Origin: Scleromitrula shiraiana
Taxonomy: Eukaryota > Ascomycota > Leotiomycetes > Helotiales > Sclerotiniaceae
Assembly: GCA_028455995.1 (NCBI GenBank)
Contig: JABELC010000010.1
Span: 1,266,001 to 1,330,000, forward strand
DNA length: 64,000 nucleotides
Reading direction: 5' to 3'
Shown here in pieces: positions 11,790 through 23,434 of this stretch. Numbering within the stretch: the first letter of the stretch is position 1; each line of letters begins with the position of its first letter. The notes beneath the pieces were generated by a model. That model saw only the letters and a program-made list of their open reading frames with translations, did not search any database and was not told the DNA's origin. Made by a program: the position numbers and the translations under genes.

Positions 11790-12546
11790 GAGGCGGAGCC
11801 ACGTTCGTTAATTCGAAAGGTGACTATATTATTTTGAACCATTTATTCGTAGAGGTAGATTGATCTTCGATTTGCATTTCGCTTCAAGACCATCTTCTTA
11901 CTATCTTCAATCGATTATCACAACATGCTCAAAATGAGCATTGGAGAATATATGTGATGTGCAAGGTGCGGTATTTGAGTAAGGGTAAAATATTAGGTTA
12001 TTTGGTGGTATAATTCTAAAGTCGACTCGACGAGTAAGCTTAACGGTGGCGGACAGAGACCTAGAAAGCAAACGGAGACAATAAATTCCGACCATGATCA
12101 TCATATCATCTGAATCAATTCGAATTCCTATTAATATTCATATTGCTACACTATATTATGATTCCATATATTCCTACTTTGCTTGTGATTATTATTGAAA
12201 TAAAAAGGGATAACTATGAAAATATCTGTGTTGCATAGTAATAGAGAAACTAATGGCCTGAAGTTCTGTCAATACTGTTCACGGTTATTGTTTTCCTACA
12301 GCCTCCTCTCCTGTATTAGCTATAGATAAATGAAATCTAGCCAATTCAATCCATGGATCCAATGTATATTAAATAAATTATTTAGTCCGTCTAGCCTTGC
12401 GAGCTAAACTATCTACTGCTTAGTCATCTTTTAAAAATCTTAATTTTGAACTTTTTTTTTTCTATCCCGATAAGCTTTTATTCTACCGTCAATCAACTGA
12501 ATTTTGGACTTCATTTTTATATCTTATATTATAAATTGAAGTCACA
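11790..12546. promoter_or_regulatory. Shared upstream region between divergent SEC3 and SRP40
   Basis: 757 bp separate the two start codons, so both promoters lie here. A T-rich run near 12450 and the sequence up to cacaATGGG precede the SRP40 start. No gene or recognisable repeat is present, and specific factor sites cannot be assigned by eye. Confidence 0.55.
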
Positions 12547-13989
12547 ATGGGTGGCAACGCAAACCAACAGAAATTAGGGAAGAGGAGGAATTTCTCTGGC
12601 CGTCCACAACCAGATTGGCTTTTCCCAGGTGGTGCTTCTGGTGCAAACCAAATTCCAACCAATAAATCTGGAAATGATGGACGGTCCCAGAACAAACAAG
12701 ACAAGGAAATCGCAAATGACCTTCTTAAGCGTCGAGATGCTGGCGAGGCCCCCAAATCCGAACTTTCATCACAACTACTCGATCTCGTTGGAACATTCCT
12801 CGACCAAAATGAGTTCATGCAGACTAGTCGAACCCTCAAAACCGAACGTCGCAACCGAGGTGAAGCCACAGCGATTGGTAACGCCGACGCTACCTCTCTC
12901 GAGTCAATTTACAAAGAGTGGAAGGCATTGAAGGCTGAAAAGGCGGAAGCCGCTACCGCAGTTGGCAAAAAGGAAGAAAAGTCGAAGTCCAAGACTGCCA
13001 AGAAGCCAGCAGTTGAGGAGTCGGAAAGCAGCAGCAGCAGCAGCAGCAGCAGTGAAAGTAGCGACTCAAGTAGCAGTGAGGATGGCAGTGATGTAGAGAT
13101 GGCAGATGCACCTCCCGCTAAGAAGACCTCTCCAAAACGTTCTTCTTCGCGGTCCTCATCTTCCTCTAGCAGCTCCGAAAGCGATGCAGACGATGAGGAT
13201 GATGCTGTAGTGGCCAAATCAGCCTCACCGAAACCAAAATCCAAATCATTGAAGCGCAAGGCTGCTTCAAGTAGCGACTCCTCTTCATCTGACTCTGATT
13301 CGAGCTCAGAAGAGGATGTTCCTAAAGCAAAGAAGGCCAAGACGGCTGCCGCTTCTTCCTCAGATGATTCTTCATCATCTTCATCATCCTCATCCGATTC
13401 TAGCTCCTCGGATTCCTCTGACTCGTCCGATTCCGATTCTGATTCTGATTCCGATTCCGATTCCGATTCCGGTTCCGATTCCGACTCATCCACACACTCG
13501 GTTGCAAAGAAAACTCCACTCCCTGATTCCGATTCGGACTCTAGCTCTGATTCAAGCTCTGAATCAGACTCCGATAGTGATTCAGACAAGACTAAGAAAG
13601 AGAAGGCAGGTGCTGGTTCAGACACGAGTGAAACCCTTTCTGGGGGAAAGAAATCAGGCTCTTCATCCGATTCCTCAAGCACGGACACCAAATCAAAGAC
13701 TAAGATAGCTGTCACCGCCACAATTGATCCTCCATTACCTCCAATGCCCGCAAAGCTACCCAAGAAGACGAATGTGCCATTTTCTCGTATTCCAAAAGAT
13801 ACCTATGTTGACCCAAGATTGCGTAGCAACGAATACGTACCATATGATTATGCTCAGAAAGCCCATGAAGACTTGATTGTTACAAAGGGCAAGGGCTTTA
13901 CCAAGGAGAAGAATAAGAAGAAGCGTGGAAGTTACAGAGGTGGCTATATCGATGTTGAGGGCAAAAAGGGAATCAAGTTTGATGATTAG
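12547..13989 (+). CDS. SRP40: SRP40/Nopp140-like nucleolar phosphoprotein with LisH-like N-terminus
   Basis: A single exon encodes 480 residues. Residues about 72-104 (SQLLDLVGTFLDQNEFMQTS...) fit a LisH dimerisation motif. The centre (about 160-385) is long alternating serine/acidic tracts separated by basic patches such as PKAKKAKT and SPKPKSKSLKRK, the classic casein-kinase-2-type composition of Nopp140 and Srp40. The last 70 residues (411-480) are the conserved SRP40 C-terminal domain: PFSRIPKDTYVDPRLRSNEY, the GKGFTKEKNKKKRGSYRGGY stretch and IKFDD at the end. Known role: nucleolar chaperone of snoRNPs and polymerase I associated assembly. The low-complexity DNA creates long false open frames in the other frames and on the opposite strand. 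Start is the first ATG (tcacaATGGG), with only A/T-rich leader before it. Confidence 0.93.
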   Translation: MGGNANQQKLGKRRNFSGRPQPDWLFPGGASGANQIPTNKSGNDGRSQNKQDKEIANDLLKRRDAGEAPKSELSSQLLDLVGTFLDQNEFMQTSRTLKTERRNRGEATAIGNADATSLESIYKEWKALKAEKAEAATAVGKKEEKSKSKTAKKPAVEESESSSSSSSSSESSDSSSSEDGSDVEMADAPPAKKTSPKRSSSRSSSSSSSSESDADDEDDAVVAKSASPKPKSKSLKRKAASSSDSSSSDSDSSSEEDVPKAKKAKTAAASSSDDSSSSSSSSSDSSSSDSSDSSDSDSDSDSDSDSDSGSDSDSSTHSVAKKTPLPDSDSDSSSDSSSESDSDSDSDKTKKEKAGAGSDTSETLSGGKKSGSSSDSSSTDTKSKTKIAVTATIDPPLPPMPAKLPKKTNVPFSRIPKDTYVDPRLRSNEYVPYDYAQKAHEDLIVTKGKGFTKEKNKKKRGSYRGGYIDVEGKKGIKFDD

Positions 13990-15081
13990 ATTGTTGTAGT
14001 AGATCTGAAGTTATGGAAAGAATGTAATGGTTGTACTCGGTTCCAAATTTTGAAAGGAGATACCTTTGGAAAGGATCGCAATCTCTGGGCAGCAACGGAG
14101 CATCAGGCGCAAAGATGATCATGGATAGAAGTAGAGATAATACAAAAGTTTCCTTTGTGTACCTACAGGGATTTCGATGCTCGTCCTTGCAATGCTTGAG
14201 CAATCGCCATCATGTACTAGTTGGGAAATTTAAAACATTAGATCTCTTCTCGAGAGTACAGATAAACACGTTTTCACAACACGTTTTGAGGCTTACTTCT
14301 AGGTTTCTTGTCTAAAATCCTTCTAAAATTCATTGTGATCTACTCCACTCAATGGAATGATTCCCATTACCCAAAACAAAACTCTCAATTCGAACTTCTC
14401 AATTGCCCAAGGCAGGCTATGCAGGTCCACATGTCGACTACGTAAAAACAGTGTCTGAGAAGTGACAACAAGAAATCTATGAACAACAAGTAGTTCATAA
14501 CCTTCCTATATAAGTGAACATGACGATGAGAAGCTTACTGGCGTTGTAAATATCGAAACCATTATCAATATCCATATCGAACTTTACCTACTCAACCTAT
14601 ATTTGGCCTTGCTATACGCTTACATGAATGAATTGCCTTACTTTTTCGGGTCTGTGCTGACAACAACACCAACAACGGCCGCTCTCCGCTTACCATCAGC
14701 TTCTCACAGGTGTGTTTTGTTTACACATGTACCTTGAAACAATTTGAAGCATTTTGTATCAGATAAAAATATTGTTTGTGGAGAAAGCTGTTGGTGTTAC
14801 AGAAATTTAGATATCTACAACAATACCAAATCATTGGAACATCAAACTTGGGGGACAAATAAGATTAATGCTGTATTTTGTTTGCTGGCACGAGCCAATA
14901 GGAACAATTGCGCAAACGAGCACCAAAGTGGCTGAGTTCTCACATATGAGCATGAGACTTTATCATCTCCATCAAGTATCACCAAAGTTGGCATGATAAC
15001 TGTACATTGTTTGATAGCTTTACAATCCAATCCAAGCATCAATCGCGTCTAAATCCCTTAGCAACAGCAAGGCTGAATGGA
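13990..15081. other. Intergenic between SRP40 and the ADGF-like gene; no gene seen
   Basis: 1.1 kb holding the 3' end of SRP40 and the upstream region of the deaminase gene. Open frames are short (under 95 codons) and lack recognisable content. A frame open upstream of the deaminase ATG reaches back to about 15007 but contains no ATG. Confidence 0.5.
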
Positions 15082-17137
15082 ATGGGCGTCCTGTGTTCTG
15101 TACATAAAGACGGCGAGGAAGCGCCGGATAGTGGGAGTCAAGAGATTAAGAAGGAAAAGCCCTGGTCCAGTATTTTAAAGATGCCTCCATCTGGACGACC
15201 AGGAACAAGATCAAAACAAAATTGGCGTCTTGCGATCAACAAACGTGAATTTGAGACACAAGCCGATTACACGAAAGCTCTAGAGGACTTACAGTCAGCT
15301 GAGAGACGAATTGCTTTCGATGCGGCTGCTGAAGATTCGGCTACAGCGATAGAGAAAAAAGCAGCAGAACTTGTCTCGAAAATCAGAAATCATGATTGGG
15401 ACAATGTCTATGGAAAACCCTTCGATGCGAAGGGAGTTTCCACAGGAAAACGAACTCAAGGAGAGCACTTCTTGGGAAATTTGGATCTCATCAATCGGAC
15501 GGAGTTGATGAAAATCACGAAGCGCATGCCCAAGGGCGCTCACCTACACATTCATTTCAATTCTTGTTTACCAGCAAAGTTTCTGATACAGCAAGCAAGA
15601 GATATTGATGCAATGTATATTAGAAGTACTCTTCCATTGACGACGCCAAAGAATATGGCCGCGTCACGAGTTTCTTTTATGGTTATGACACCACATGAAG
15701 CGACTCACGTGAAAGGTGATGAGAAGGAGATATATGTTCCTCTGGGCGATGTTTGGGATCAAGATTATGTTTCCAACAGATGGATGCAGTATAAGGAATT
15801 TCAACGAACATTCAATATTGTAGATGAATATGGAGAGAAACTAAGCGGTACTGTTGGTGCCGAGAAATGGCTTGAGAGAAAGATGCAATTTTCCGAAGAG
15901 GAGGCTCATTCTACATCGCAAACTGGTCGTGGGTATGTATCACCTAACACAAACTCCTGAGAATACATAACTAACGAAACTAGGATATGGGAAAAGTTCA
16001 ATTATCGAACTCAAATGATGAAAGGACTTTTTGCGTATGAATCCGCATTTCGAGCCTATACACGAGCTTGTATAAAGGATTTTGTCAAGGACAATATTCA
16101 ATATGCTGAGATAAGACCTAATTTTATGAGTACAAATTCATTGAAGACGGATGATGGTACGGGATCTATTGGTAATGAAGGCATTATGAAAATTATCAAT
16201 GATGAGCTTAAGCATACCATGTTAGAGATTCAGAAAGATGGAGACTACTTTGGAGGCATGAAGGTAATTTATTGCACACCTCGAAGTTTCCGTAGGGAAC
16301 AGATCGAGATAGCTCTTGATGAATGTATCGAACTGAAGAAGAAGTATCAAAACCTATTATGTGGTAAGTCCCAATCATGAATATCATCCTCTCTAAATAC
16401 ATATATCAACAATCATCCAGGATTCGATCTTGTAGGCGAAGAGGAAATGGGCAACGAGCTCCGACACTTCGTACCCGAATTTCTGGCCTTCCGCAAAAAA
16501 TGCAGAGAACAAAGACTAGATATTCCATTCTTATTTCACTGCGGAGAAACATTACAAGTGGGCGATAAAACCGACGGCAACCTATTCGACGCAATCTTGC
16601 TCAACGCAAAGAGAATCGGCCACGGATATGCAGTTGCCAGACATCCTCTCCTCATGCAGATCTTCAAGGAGAAAAATATCGCCATTGAATCTTGTCCTAT
16701 TTCTAATGAGGTCTTGGGTCTTACTCCTACGATCGCTGCTCATAATCTTCCGATTCTACTCGCTAATGATGTACCTTGTACTATCAATAGCGATAATGCT
16801 ACTTTCTATAGGTGAGTTTCTCTACTATGTTTCTATATATCTCTATTTTTATTTCTACAAGAAGCAAACTACAGAGTAAGAAAAAACTAACAATCCAACC
16901 AACAGATCATCATTATCCCACGACTTCTACCAAGTAATGATAGGAGCCGAATCCATGACTCTCCACGGCTGGAAACAACTCGCCAAATGGAGCTTAGAAC
17001 ATAGTTGTATGGATGTAGATGAGAAGAAAGCAGTTACGGAAGAGTGGGATAAGAGATGGAAGGAATTTTGTCAGTGGATCGTTGATGAATATGAAGAGGA
17101 ATTGGGGACTTGGAAATCGGCTTCGCTAAGGCATTGA
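15082..17137 (+). CDS. Adenosine deaminase-related growth factor (ADGF/CECR1-like) protein
   Basis: Four exons (15082-15932, 15984-16363, 16421-16811, 16906-17137; introns 51, 57 and 94 bp) give 617 residues. The amidohydrolase core is complete in order: metal-binding HxH in KGAHLHIHFNSCLP; HCGET with the catalytic Glu; RIGHGYA with the catalytic His; ESCPISNEVLG; and the last metal Asp in INSDNATFY. In adenosine deaminases and human ADA2 the last motif is Asp-Asp; here the second is Asn, which is also my recollection of fungal homologues. The first in-frame ATG begins MGVLCS, which fits an N-myristoylation site (Gly2, Ser6) with a nearby Cys, rather than a secretory signal peptide. Animal ADGFs are secreted, so membrane anchoring in the cytosol is the inference. 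Substrate may be adenosine or another aminopurine. Confidence 0.9.
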
Positions 17138-18150
17138 GAGGATGAGGATGAGGGGGCTGAAGTTATGGATATGATTTTACTTTTGGTTTCCTTTTACGAT
17201 TTTTTCTTGGTTTTACTTCATTGCGTTCATGTTATGAATGAATGGATGGATGGTGTATTGTATATTTCCTGCAAGAAATGGAATGAACAGAATAGTAGGG
17301 GTTTCGTTTGATGATATTTAATATATGAATATTTTTAATCAATTGATCATACTCGATTGTTCTCATTTAGATGGGTGATTGAGGCTGATTAGATGAAATG
17401 TATGTGTGCTTCTTCTCGCCCCGATAAACAATATTCCTGTTGCCTGAAGCATGACTAATGCTTAAAATAGATATATGTAGCTCTGCCAGCGCAGATAATC
17501 TCTTATCGTCAGTGGAGATGAAATGGGATGTAGGATAATCATCTTTCCTTCAATACCTGGCTGAATCTCAATAGAATAGATGAGATGGATTTCGGCTGTT
17601 TTTATGCCTTTGGATATTTCTGGGGTAATATACGCATAGAATATAAAGATGAGGATTCCCTATTGACTAATACCAACAGTCGCCATAACGTCCGTTTCCT
17701 TTCAATATTCTCCGTCACTAGTGAAGTCGAGGATCCGTATCAAAAACGTTCTTTGGAGTCTTTGAAGTTGTGGAAACATTGAATGCTATGACGGATATGA
17801 ACGTGCTATCCCAGATATCTTATACAAGAGGATGGACAATTCATTACCTGCCCATACATTATTTGTGTCCATCATATATATGTGTTATTTCGAAGCTTCC
17901 TCTCCTCATTCAAAATTATATAAAAAAGTCCGGTTGCTCCGAACTTAATTCTCATTTCCAACAGCACCAGTATGGTATAATCAAGCGTAAAGTTATATTC
18001 AGAGTAGTACCGCTATGAGTTGTTAAATTTGGGATTCCATCCTACCATAGCATTCATATGTATCATTAATGTACATATCATACCGTATATGACATTGAGT
18101 CCCCCCCTTCAAAGAAAAGTGAGTCTCGCTGCCTCACCCATTGCATAAGG
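17138..18150. other. Intergenic, no gene seen
   Basis: About 1 kb of A/T-leaning sequence between the deaminase stop and the first recognisable codons of the esterase pseudogene. Open frames are all under 85 codons and unremarkable. Confidence 0.5.
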
Positions 18151-19365
18151 GAGTTCAGTTCTCCGACCAAGAGCTTCTCAGCAAGTCACCACTTCCTACT
18201 GTACTCTTCACGGTTCTACATCCGATTTGGAAGATATGGTTACTTCCTACAAAGGAATTCCCTTCGCCACTCCACCCACTGGAAATCTGAGATGGACTGC
18301 ACTAACTTCACCAGTCAGCTAGACCGGTGTTCGCAATGCAACGACTTTCGGCGCCGATTGTGCTCAATCTTACTCGTCACTTGGACTTTTCTCTTCGGGT
18401 AGCGAAGATATCTCTGAGGATTGTCTCTACATGAACATTTGGGCTCCTTCCAACGCGATATTTACCTCTAACCTTCCTGTCTTCATCTGGATCTATGGTG
18501 GTCGTTTCGAGGGTGGTGCCGGTAGTGTGCCAACTTATGATGGATCTCCTTGCCGCAAAGGACATGATTGTTGTTAACTTCAACTACCGCATGGGTCCTT
18601 TTGGTTTCCTTGCTCATCCTGATCTCATGGCTGAGCCTGAGAACAACTCTACCGGAAACTATGGATTGATGGATCAAATCCAGGCCATCACTTGGTTGAA
18701 GAACGAGGTTGCTGCTTTCGGTCGTAACCCAGATCACATGACTGTTGGTGGTCAATCGGCCGGTTCAGCTTCTGCTTTATCTATGATGTACTCCCCATTG
18801 TCCAGCGACACGTTGGTTGGTTGTATCGCCCAAAGTGGTGCTCGTGATCCGCGCGATCCCGAGACCTACGGTCTAGCCACCAGCTATCGCTGGATGACCA
18901 AGGCTCTCGAAGAGGGTGAAGCGTTCGTTACCGAAATGAACGTCACCAGCATTGCCGAACTTCGAAACGTCTCCATGGAAGCCCTTTTGACATATGACAA
19001 TGCCACGGATACTATCCTTGAAGGTACCGTCTATGAAAACAACACTCTCGGATTGGTTTCTGAACCTCCTCTCCGGCCTCCCGTTGTCAATGGCTATGTT
19101 CTTCCATATAGATATGGCGACTCCCTCAGCAAGAATGTCCACGGTAATATCCCAATTCTCACCGGCGACAACAAGGGAGAATCCGACAGCTTTTCCATTA
19201 CTCTTGCTGAATGGGAAGCCGGCATCAAAGGTATAATGGGTAACCTCAGTGAATGTTTCGCAGATTATGTGGTTGGGTGATTCGTTTAGTGAGGATTATA
19301 TTACGGAGAATGCTATTACTTTTGAGCTTATTCAGGATTACTTTAAACAGAATGTTGAATGGTAG
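18151..19365 (+). pseudogene. Type-B carboxylesterase/lipase pseudogene
   Basis: The translation clearly belongs to the carboxylesterase family: YKGIPFATPPTGNLRW, SEDCLYMNIWAP, IWIYGG, the nucleophile elbow GGQSAGS (Ser codon 18756-18758), and the acidic triad region TGDNKGES. It is broken in at least three ways. An in-frame TAG occurs at 18320-18322, where a Trp would fit (PVS-stop-TGVRNATTFG). A one-base-type frameshift near 18550 separates GGAGSVPTYDG from LAAKDMIVVNFNYR. A second frame change near 19260 leads into a short tail ending at 19365. The protein would stop some 150 or more residues short of the usual 500-550, without the catalytic His. No start codon or signal peptide can be placed. 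Function is presumed lost. Confidence 0.85.
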
Positions 19366-20688
19366 GTTTTAGGTTATGATTATATGAAATGAGATGAGAT
19401 GAGATGAAATGAGATAAGATAATATAAGATGAGGGATTGATTGGGTTCTTATTCTTCACTTCTTTATGTATCTGCTCCTTTACTATTTCTTTTGGTGGCC
19501 AATTTCTAGGTACGTGATCTTTATATACACAAAACCTTTTTAGAGTATGAATTCTTCAGTATCTGCCTTTTTGTTATAATATCCGAAATGGCTTTAAATT
19601 CTTTTGTGACTCTTCAAATGTTTTCAAATGTTCAAATATACATATAACACAGTACTGTAACAATTCTATACTCATTCGATCATCAATCATCAATCATCAA
19701 TCATCAATCATCAGTGCTCGTTCGTTTCGCTCTCCTCCAGGGCTTCACTCCACACCAGACATAAGGCTTAGCCCACCTAGAGTAGTTCAAATGAAAATTA
19801 AAATAACCCGCATATAGCGCCCCGCCCCCAAAATCGGCGAGCCGGCACAGACAACACCGAAACAGCAACAAAAACACCCCCTCCATTCCTGCCAAACTTT
19901 TCCTTCTCTTCTCATCTCATCCTATCGCTAATCGTATAATATAAAACCCTCTTGGCAATATTGAGAGCTGAACACAGGGAACACTGGGAACACAGGGAAA
20001 TGTATTTGCCTATTTCATCCTACTGTGCTGTGAGCTTTTTGTATGGATGGAAATGTGAGGCGTGGGACGGGTCGCTGATATTGTGGATGATCATCCGTTT
20101 TCTTTAGGGAATTATATCCATATGGATAGTAAGTGGTGAGTTTGGGGAATGAGTTACTTTCCAGAAAGGGATACAGATGATGGGGGTGAGGCTCTACATG
20201 TTGTTTCTATTTTTATTTTTTGAGGTTTGGGTTTTTTTATTTCTTTTCCGATTTCTCATTTTTCATTTTTTATTTCGTATTGTTTCTGTTTGATTTACTT
20301 GCGTGGTTTTCTTTTTCGGTGTGTATTTGTGTTTTGGTGAGGATATAGAGATAGATATAGCCTTGAGGCAAGAAACGAGGAAAGTGAATAGAAGGGTAAA
20401 TAGATCAGGTTGTGGAAAGCTGGTATTGATTGATTCACTATACTCGGCTCCTCGACTCGAATTATTCAGACGAAAAACGGCAGGTAGCTTGTGCGGAGTG
20501 ATTATAGATATATACAATACTCGAAATGGGAGTATCAGATTGGTTTCCCACAGGGAAGGAGAGTCGGTAGGTTTATAGTCCATTCACTATTTGCACGTCT
20601 CTGCGGTAAACATCATACTAACAGCTATTGAAGTGAAGGATGGAGATTAGATATAGTATCACTTCTCGCCGTCATAGGAGAATCCGCC
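19366..20688. other. Intergenic; upstream region of the four-helix membrane protein
   Basis: 1.3 kb with an atcatca microrepeat near 19677-19710 and T-rich stretches near 20205-20280. An open frame at 20303-20578 has no recognisable domain. A leader exon for the following gene could be here but I could not define one. Confidence 0.4.
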
Positions 20689-21969
20689 ATGGCCGAACAC
20701 TCACAAGCTATGACTTCTTCTTGGATGTGTATCCTACCTCGAATTATTCCCGCTCCCCAAGTCCTCCTCAAATCCGCACGTCCATCTCGAATGCCTCAAG
20801 CCAATGCCGCAGTTGTGGGAGTTCATAGCGGGGTATACGTACAATCTCTCAACTATTTTCCAAATATCATACATCCAATTGAGGATCTTGAGCCGTTTCA
20901 ATTTAGAGTCTTTGAAATTACACACAGGAATAAACCGAAGAAGTTACAAACTCCTCTTACATCGCCTAATGGTAATAGAGAAGCCTCGGCCTCAAGTAGT
21001 GTGGAGACTAGTCATTTGGAAAAAGGCATATCACTACCGAAACCTAGACGTCAATCTACACTTGCCAAAATTACACATCGAGGAACAAATCTAGATCAAC
21101 TAAAACCTCACGTCCCAGCACAAAATTGGTCTCCATTAAACTGTCTTTCTCTCATATCCTTCTTTTTAACCATCGGTCTACTTATCTGGGCAATCCTATC
21201 ACACGACGGAACCGCCTGTGTTGCTCTAGTTACCATTTCCCTCGCCTCCTCCATCATTGGCTACGCATCATGGTGGTCCCCCGTCCTCATGAACCGAAAC
21301 TTCACCAGCGAAGTACCAAGAGGAGACGTCGTAATTCGCACTCGAGAAGGCGCCTTCATAGTCGTCAAGTGCGATGAATATGTAGCTCGTGAACTTTACT
21401 TCGGCACGGAAGAATGTCGCTACTATGTTTCCCTCGACCCCTACCGTATCCTCGTTGGAATTGGAACTTTCCTCCTCATGGTTTCCGTCGTCTTACTCGG
21501 AAATTGCGATTTTCAAATGCAGGTTGCAATTGGCGTGTCATATATTGCTCTCAACGGAGCATTCTGGGGAGCCGCCCTCATCAACAAGGGAAAATTCTGG
21601 GATCTCTCAAGTTACGAGTGGAAAGAAGTTACATACCCCGAAGAAGCAAAAGAAGCCCATCTAGCCCAAGACGACTCACCAGAAGGCAAACCTTCATTCA
21701 CGCGAACACTATGGTATGCAATTCGGGAGACGAAAAAAATAGGCTGGGTGCGAACGAGTGGTGCAGCACCAAATACGCCGCAGTGGCAGGCTTGGCTTGA
21801 TATGGCGGAGAAGGAGGCGGTCAGGGGAAATTTGAGGTGGGATGCTGTGAGGCAGAAGGATCGGTGGGTGGGGGAGACGGATGCGGCGAGTCAGGCTAAG
21901 GCGGCGTTTAAGGATACGGCTATTCAGCATGCTCCTGCTATTGAGGTGCCGGGTCCGGATACGGAATAG
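20689..21969 (+). CDS. Conserved fungal membrane protein, four predicted helices
   Basis: A single exon of 426 residues that I do not recognise as a named family. Four hydrophobic helices are visible, in two pairs: about 151-171, 175-196, 253-272 and 277-297. A hydrophilic loop of about 55 residues between pairs contains a compact, likely folded segment (GDVVIRTREGAFIVVKCDE, then ARELYFGTEECRYYV). The N-terminal 150 residues include GVHSGVYVQSLNYFPN, then a basic disordered stretch. The C-terminal 120 residues are soluble and acidic/Trp-rich (PNTPQWQAWLDMAEKEAVRG). The ordered segments and clean codon use suggest a real conserved gene. The ATG at 20689 is the first in frame that precedes recognisable sequence, but the first 35 residues look unstructured and the true start could be downstream or in another exon. 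No function is assigned. Confidence 0.8.
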   Translation: MAEHSQAMTSSWMCILPRIIPAPQVLLKSARPSRMPQANAAVVGVHSGVYVQSLNYFPNIIHPIEDLEPFQFRVFEITHRNKPKKLQTPLTSPNGNREASASSSVETSHLEKGISLPKPRRQSTLAKITHRGTNLDQLKPHVPAQNWSPLNCLSLISFFLTIGLLIWAILSHDGTACVALVTISLASSIIGYASWWSPVLMNRNFTSEVPRGDVVIRTREGAFIVVKCDEYVARELYFGTEECRYYVSLDPYRILVGIGTFLLMVSVVLLGNCDFQMQVAIGVSYIALNGAFWGAALINKGKFWDLSSYEWKEVTYPEEAKEAHLAQDDSPEGKPSFTRTLWYAIRETKKIGWVRTSGAAPNTPQWQAWLDMAEKEAVRGNLRWDAVRQKDRWVGETDAASQAKAAFKDTAIQHAPAIEVPGPDTE

Positions 21970-22436
21970 TTTGTTTGGTTTTTGTGAGGTGAGATTTGGG
22001 TGGAGTATGGTTTGAGATAGATGGAGAGAGATACCCTGATGTTGGACTCACGTTGTTATCTTCGGTTTTTGCTTTAGTTTCCTTTTGTTTTGTTCTCCCT
22101 TATGTTAAGCAGCTTGCTTCGATCTCATTTCATCTGATTTCGTCTGGGCTGATTTAGCGTGGCATATCATCATATTACGTAGCGTTTGTACGATTATGGG
22201 TTTCTTTTGCATTGATTTACATTATCTTTCCTTCTTTGGCGATGCATGGATAGTTTAGGGCTTTAGATTTGAAGTCGATCATCAGATGGGTTCTAGCCTG
22301 GGGTCTTAATGAATCTGCTTTTGGTTCTGGTGCATAGTATGGTATGATATGGATGGTATAGCATTGGGATGGAAGGATGAATAATGGAAATAATGAGTAA
22401 TTATCTTTTGCTCTCGTGATAGATTCATATCACAGA
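21970..22436. other. Intergenic, no gene seen
   Basis: 467 bp of G/T-rich sequence with no repeat or open frame of note. It holds the 3' end of the membrane protein gene and whatever promoter the BTB-like gene has. Confidence 0.45.
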
Positions 22437-23434
22437 ATGGCTTTTTGTTTCCCGATTTTTTTCTTCACAGTCTTCTGTTACATGTATCAATTCTTGTCGC
22501 ATCAAAAAATGATGGTTCTCTTCAATTTGATGCTCTTCTCAGTAGCCATTTTCGTGAAGCTAGAGAGTCAACCGTCGAGTTCCAAGATGGCACAGTGCGG
22601 AGTCTAGAGATCTGGTTTCGGATACTTCATAATGCTGTTACTGAAGATACGTACAAAGTTGGAGTCAACGAGGTCATGGAAGCTATTAAAATTTGTGGCT
22701 ATCGTGGCCTTGATATAGAGTTGTTACAAAAATGGTCTGGAGGATGGATGCAGCGTTATGATCCCCAGAAACTAACACTCGAAGACTCGAAGATGCTTAT
22801 CTACACTACGAAGGAGCTCGACCATGCCGAAGAATTCCAAATCATGACCAAAAGATTAGTGTATGGAACCGAAGAACATATCCGGGAACAGAACCCCACA
22901 AAACACAGCGAATTAAAACTCGAGCATACCGTTAATGGTAAGTTGGACTACAACCACTTTTCTCATCTGACCCAATTTCTAACATCTGTTGCAGGTGCGC
23001 TCAACGGTGCAAAGGGCAACCTCCGAACCAAACTAATCAAAGGACTCCTGGACGAACCCATCGCCAAGTTTTTGGACATGACGTGCGAATGCAAAGAAAA
23101 GTCTCTTTTTGCATACCATAAAGCTCTCTCCAACACTGGTATCTACCCGCTCGAATCGCACATGAAGAAACCTGTTCAAGTTGTGCTGGATAGTCTCAAA
23201 CAATACTCTTGCATAGTCCCCGAAGAGGTTTGCGGAGATTGTAAAAAAGCATTAGATGACAAATCCGTTGTCGCAACACATAGAAAAATACAAAATCATT
23301 TCGGCGGCTTCTGCTTAGATTGCATGGACATTTCAAAAGACGATAAGGAGATTTCGAAATACTGGTTATCCGATCATTACGAAACATATGATGATTATTG
23401 TAGGGTGGACCACGGTCAATCAACTTGGTATTAG
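22437..23434 (+). CDS. BTB/POZ-like protein with C-terminal Cys motifs; both ends doubtful
   Basis: The core reading frame starts like the latter part of a BTB fold (LLSSHFREARESTVEFQDGT, then SLEIWFRILHN). It continues with a helical region common to a large fungal BTB family, a CECKEKSLFAY motif, CGDC and FGGFCLDCMD cysteine pairs that may bind zinc, and a tail CRVDHGQSTWY. An intron at 22938-22994 (57 bp, GTAAGT..CAG) has no stop and keeps frame, so it is easily missed. The start is uncertain: the BTB frame is open from 22421 but has no ATG before about 22676. An ATG at 22437 can be joined through a 59-bp intron (22484-22542), but that would remove BTB-like residues. Past the TAG the frame continues with SFMGSR, which looks like lost family C-terminus. 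The gene may be decaying. Confidence 0.5.

Noticed and set aside
12909..13763. 284-codon minus-strand frame and 130-codon plus-strand frame over SRP40
   Set aside because: Both are alternative readings of the Ser/Asp/Glu codon tract and encode only acidic/Leu or Ile/Pro strings.
15007..15081. Upstream extension of the ADGF-like protein by 25 codons
   Set aside because: The extension would have to start at TTG; the first in-frame ATG is at 15082 and gives a sensible N-terminus.
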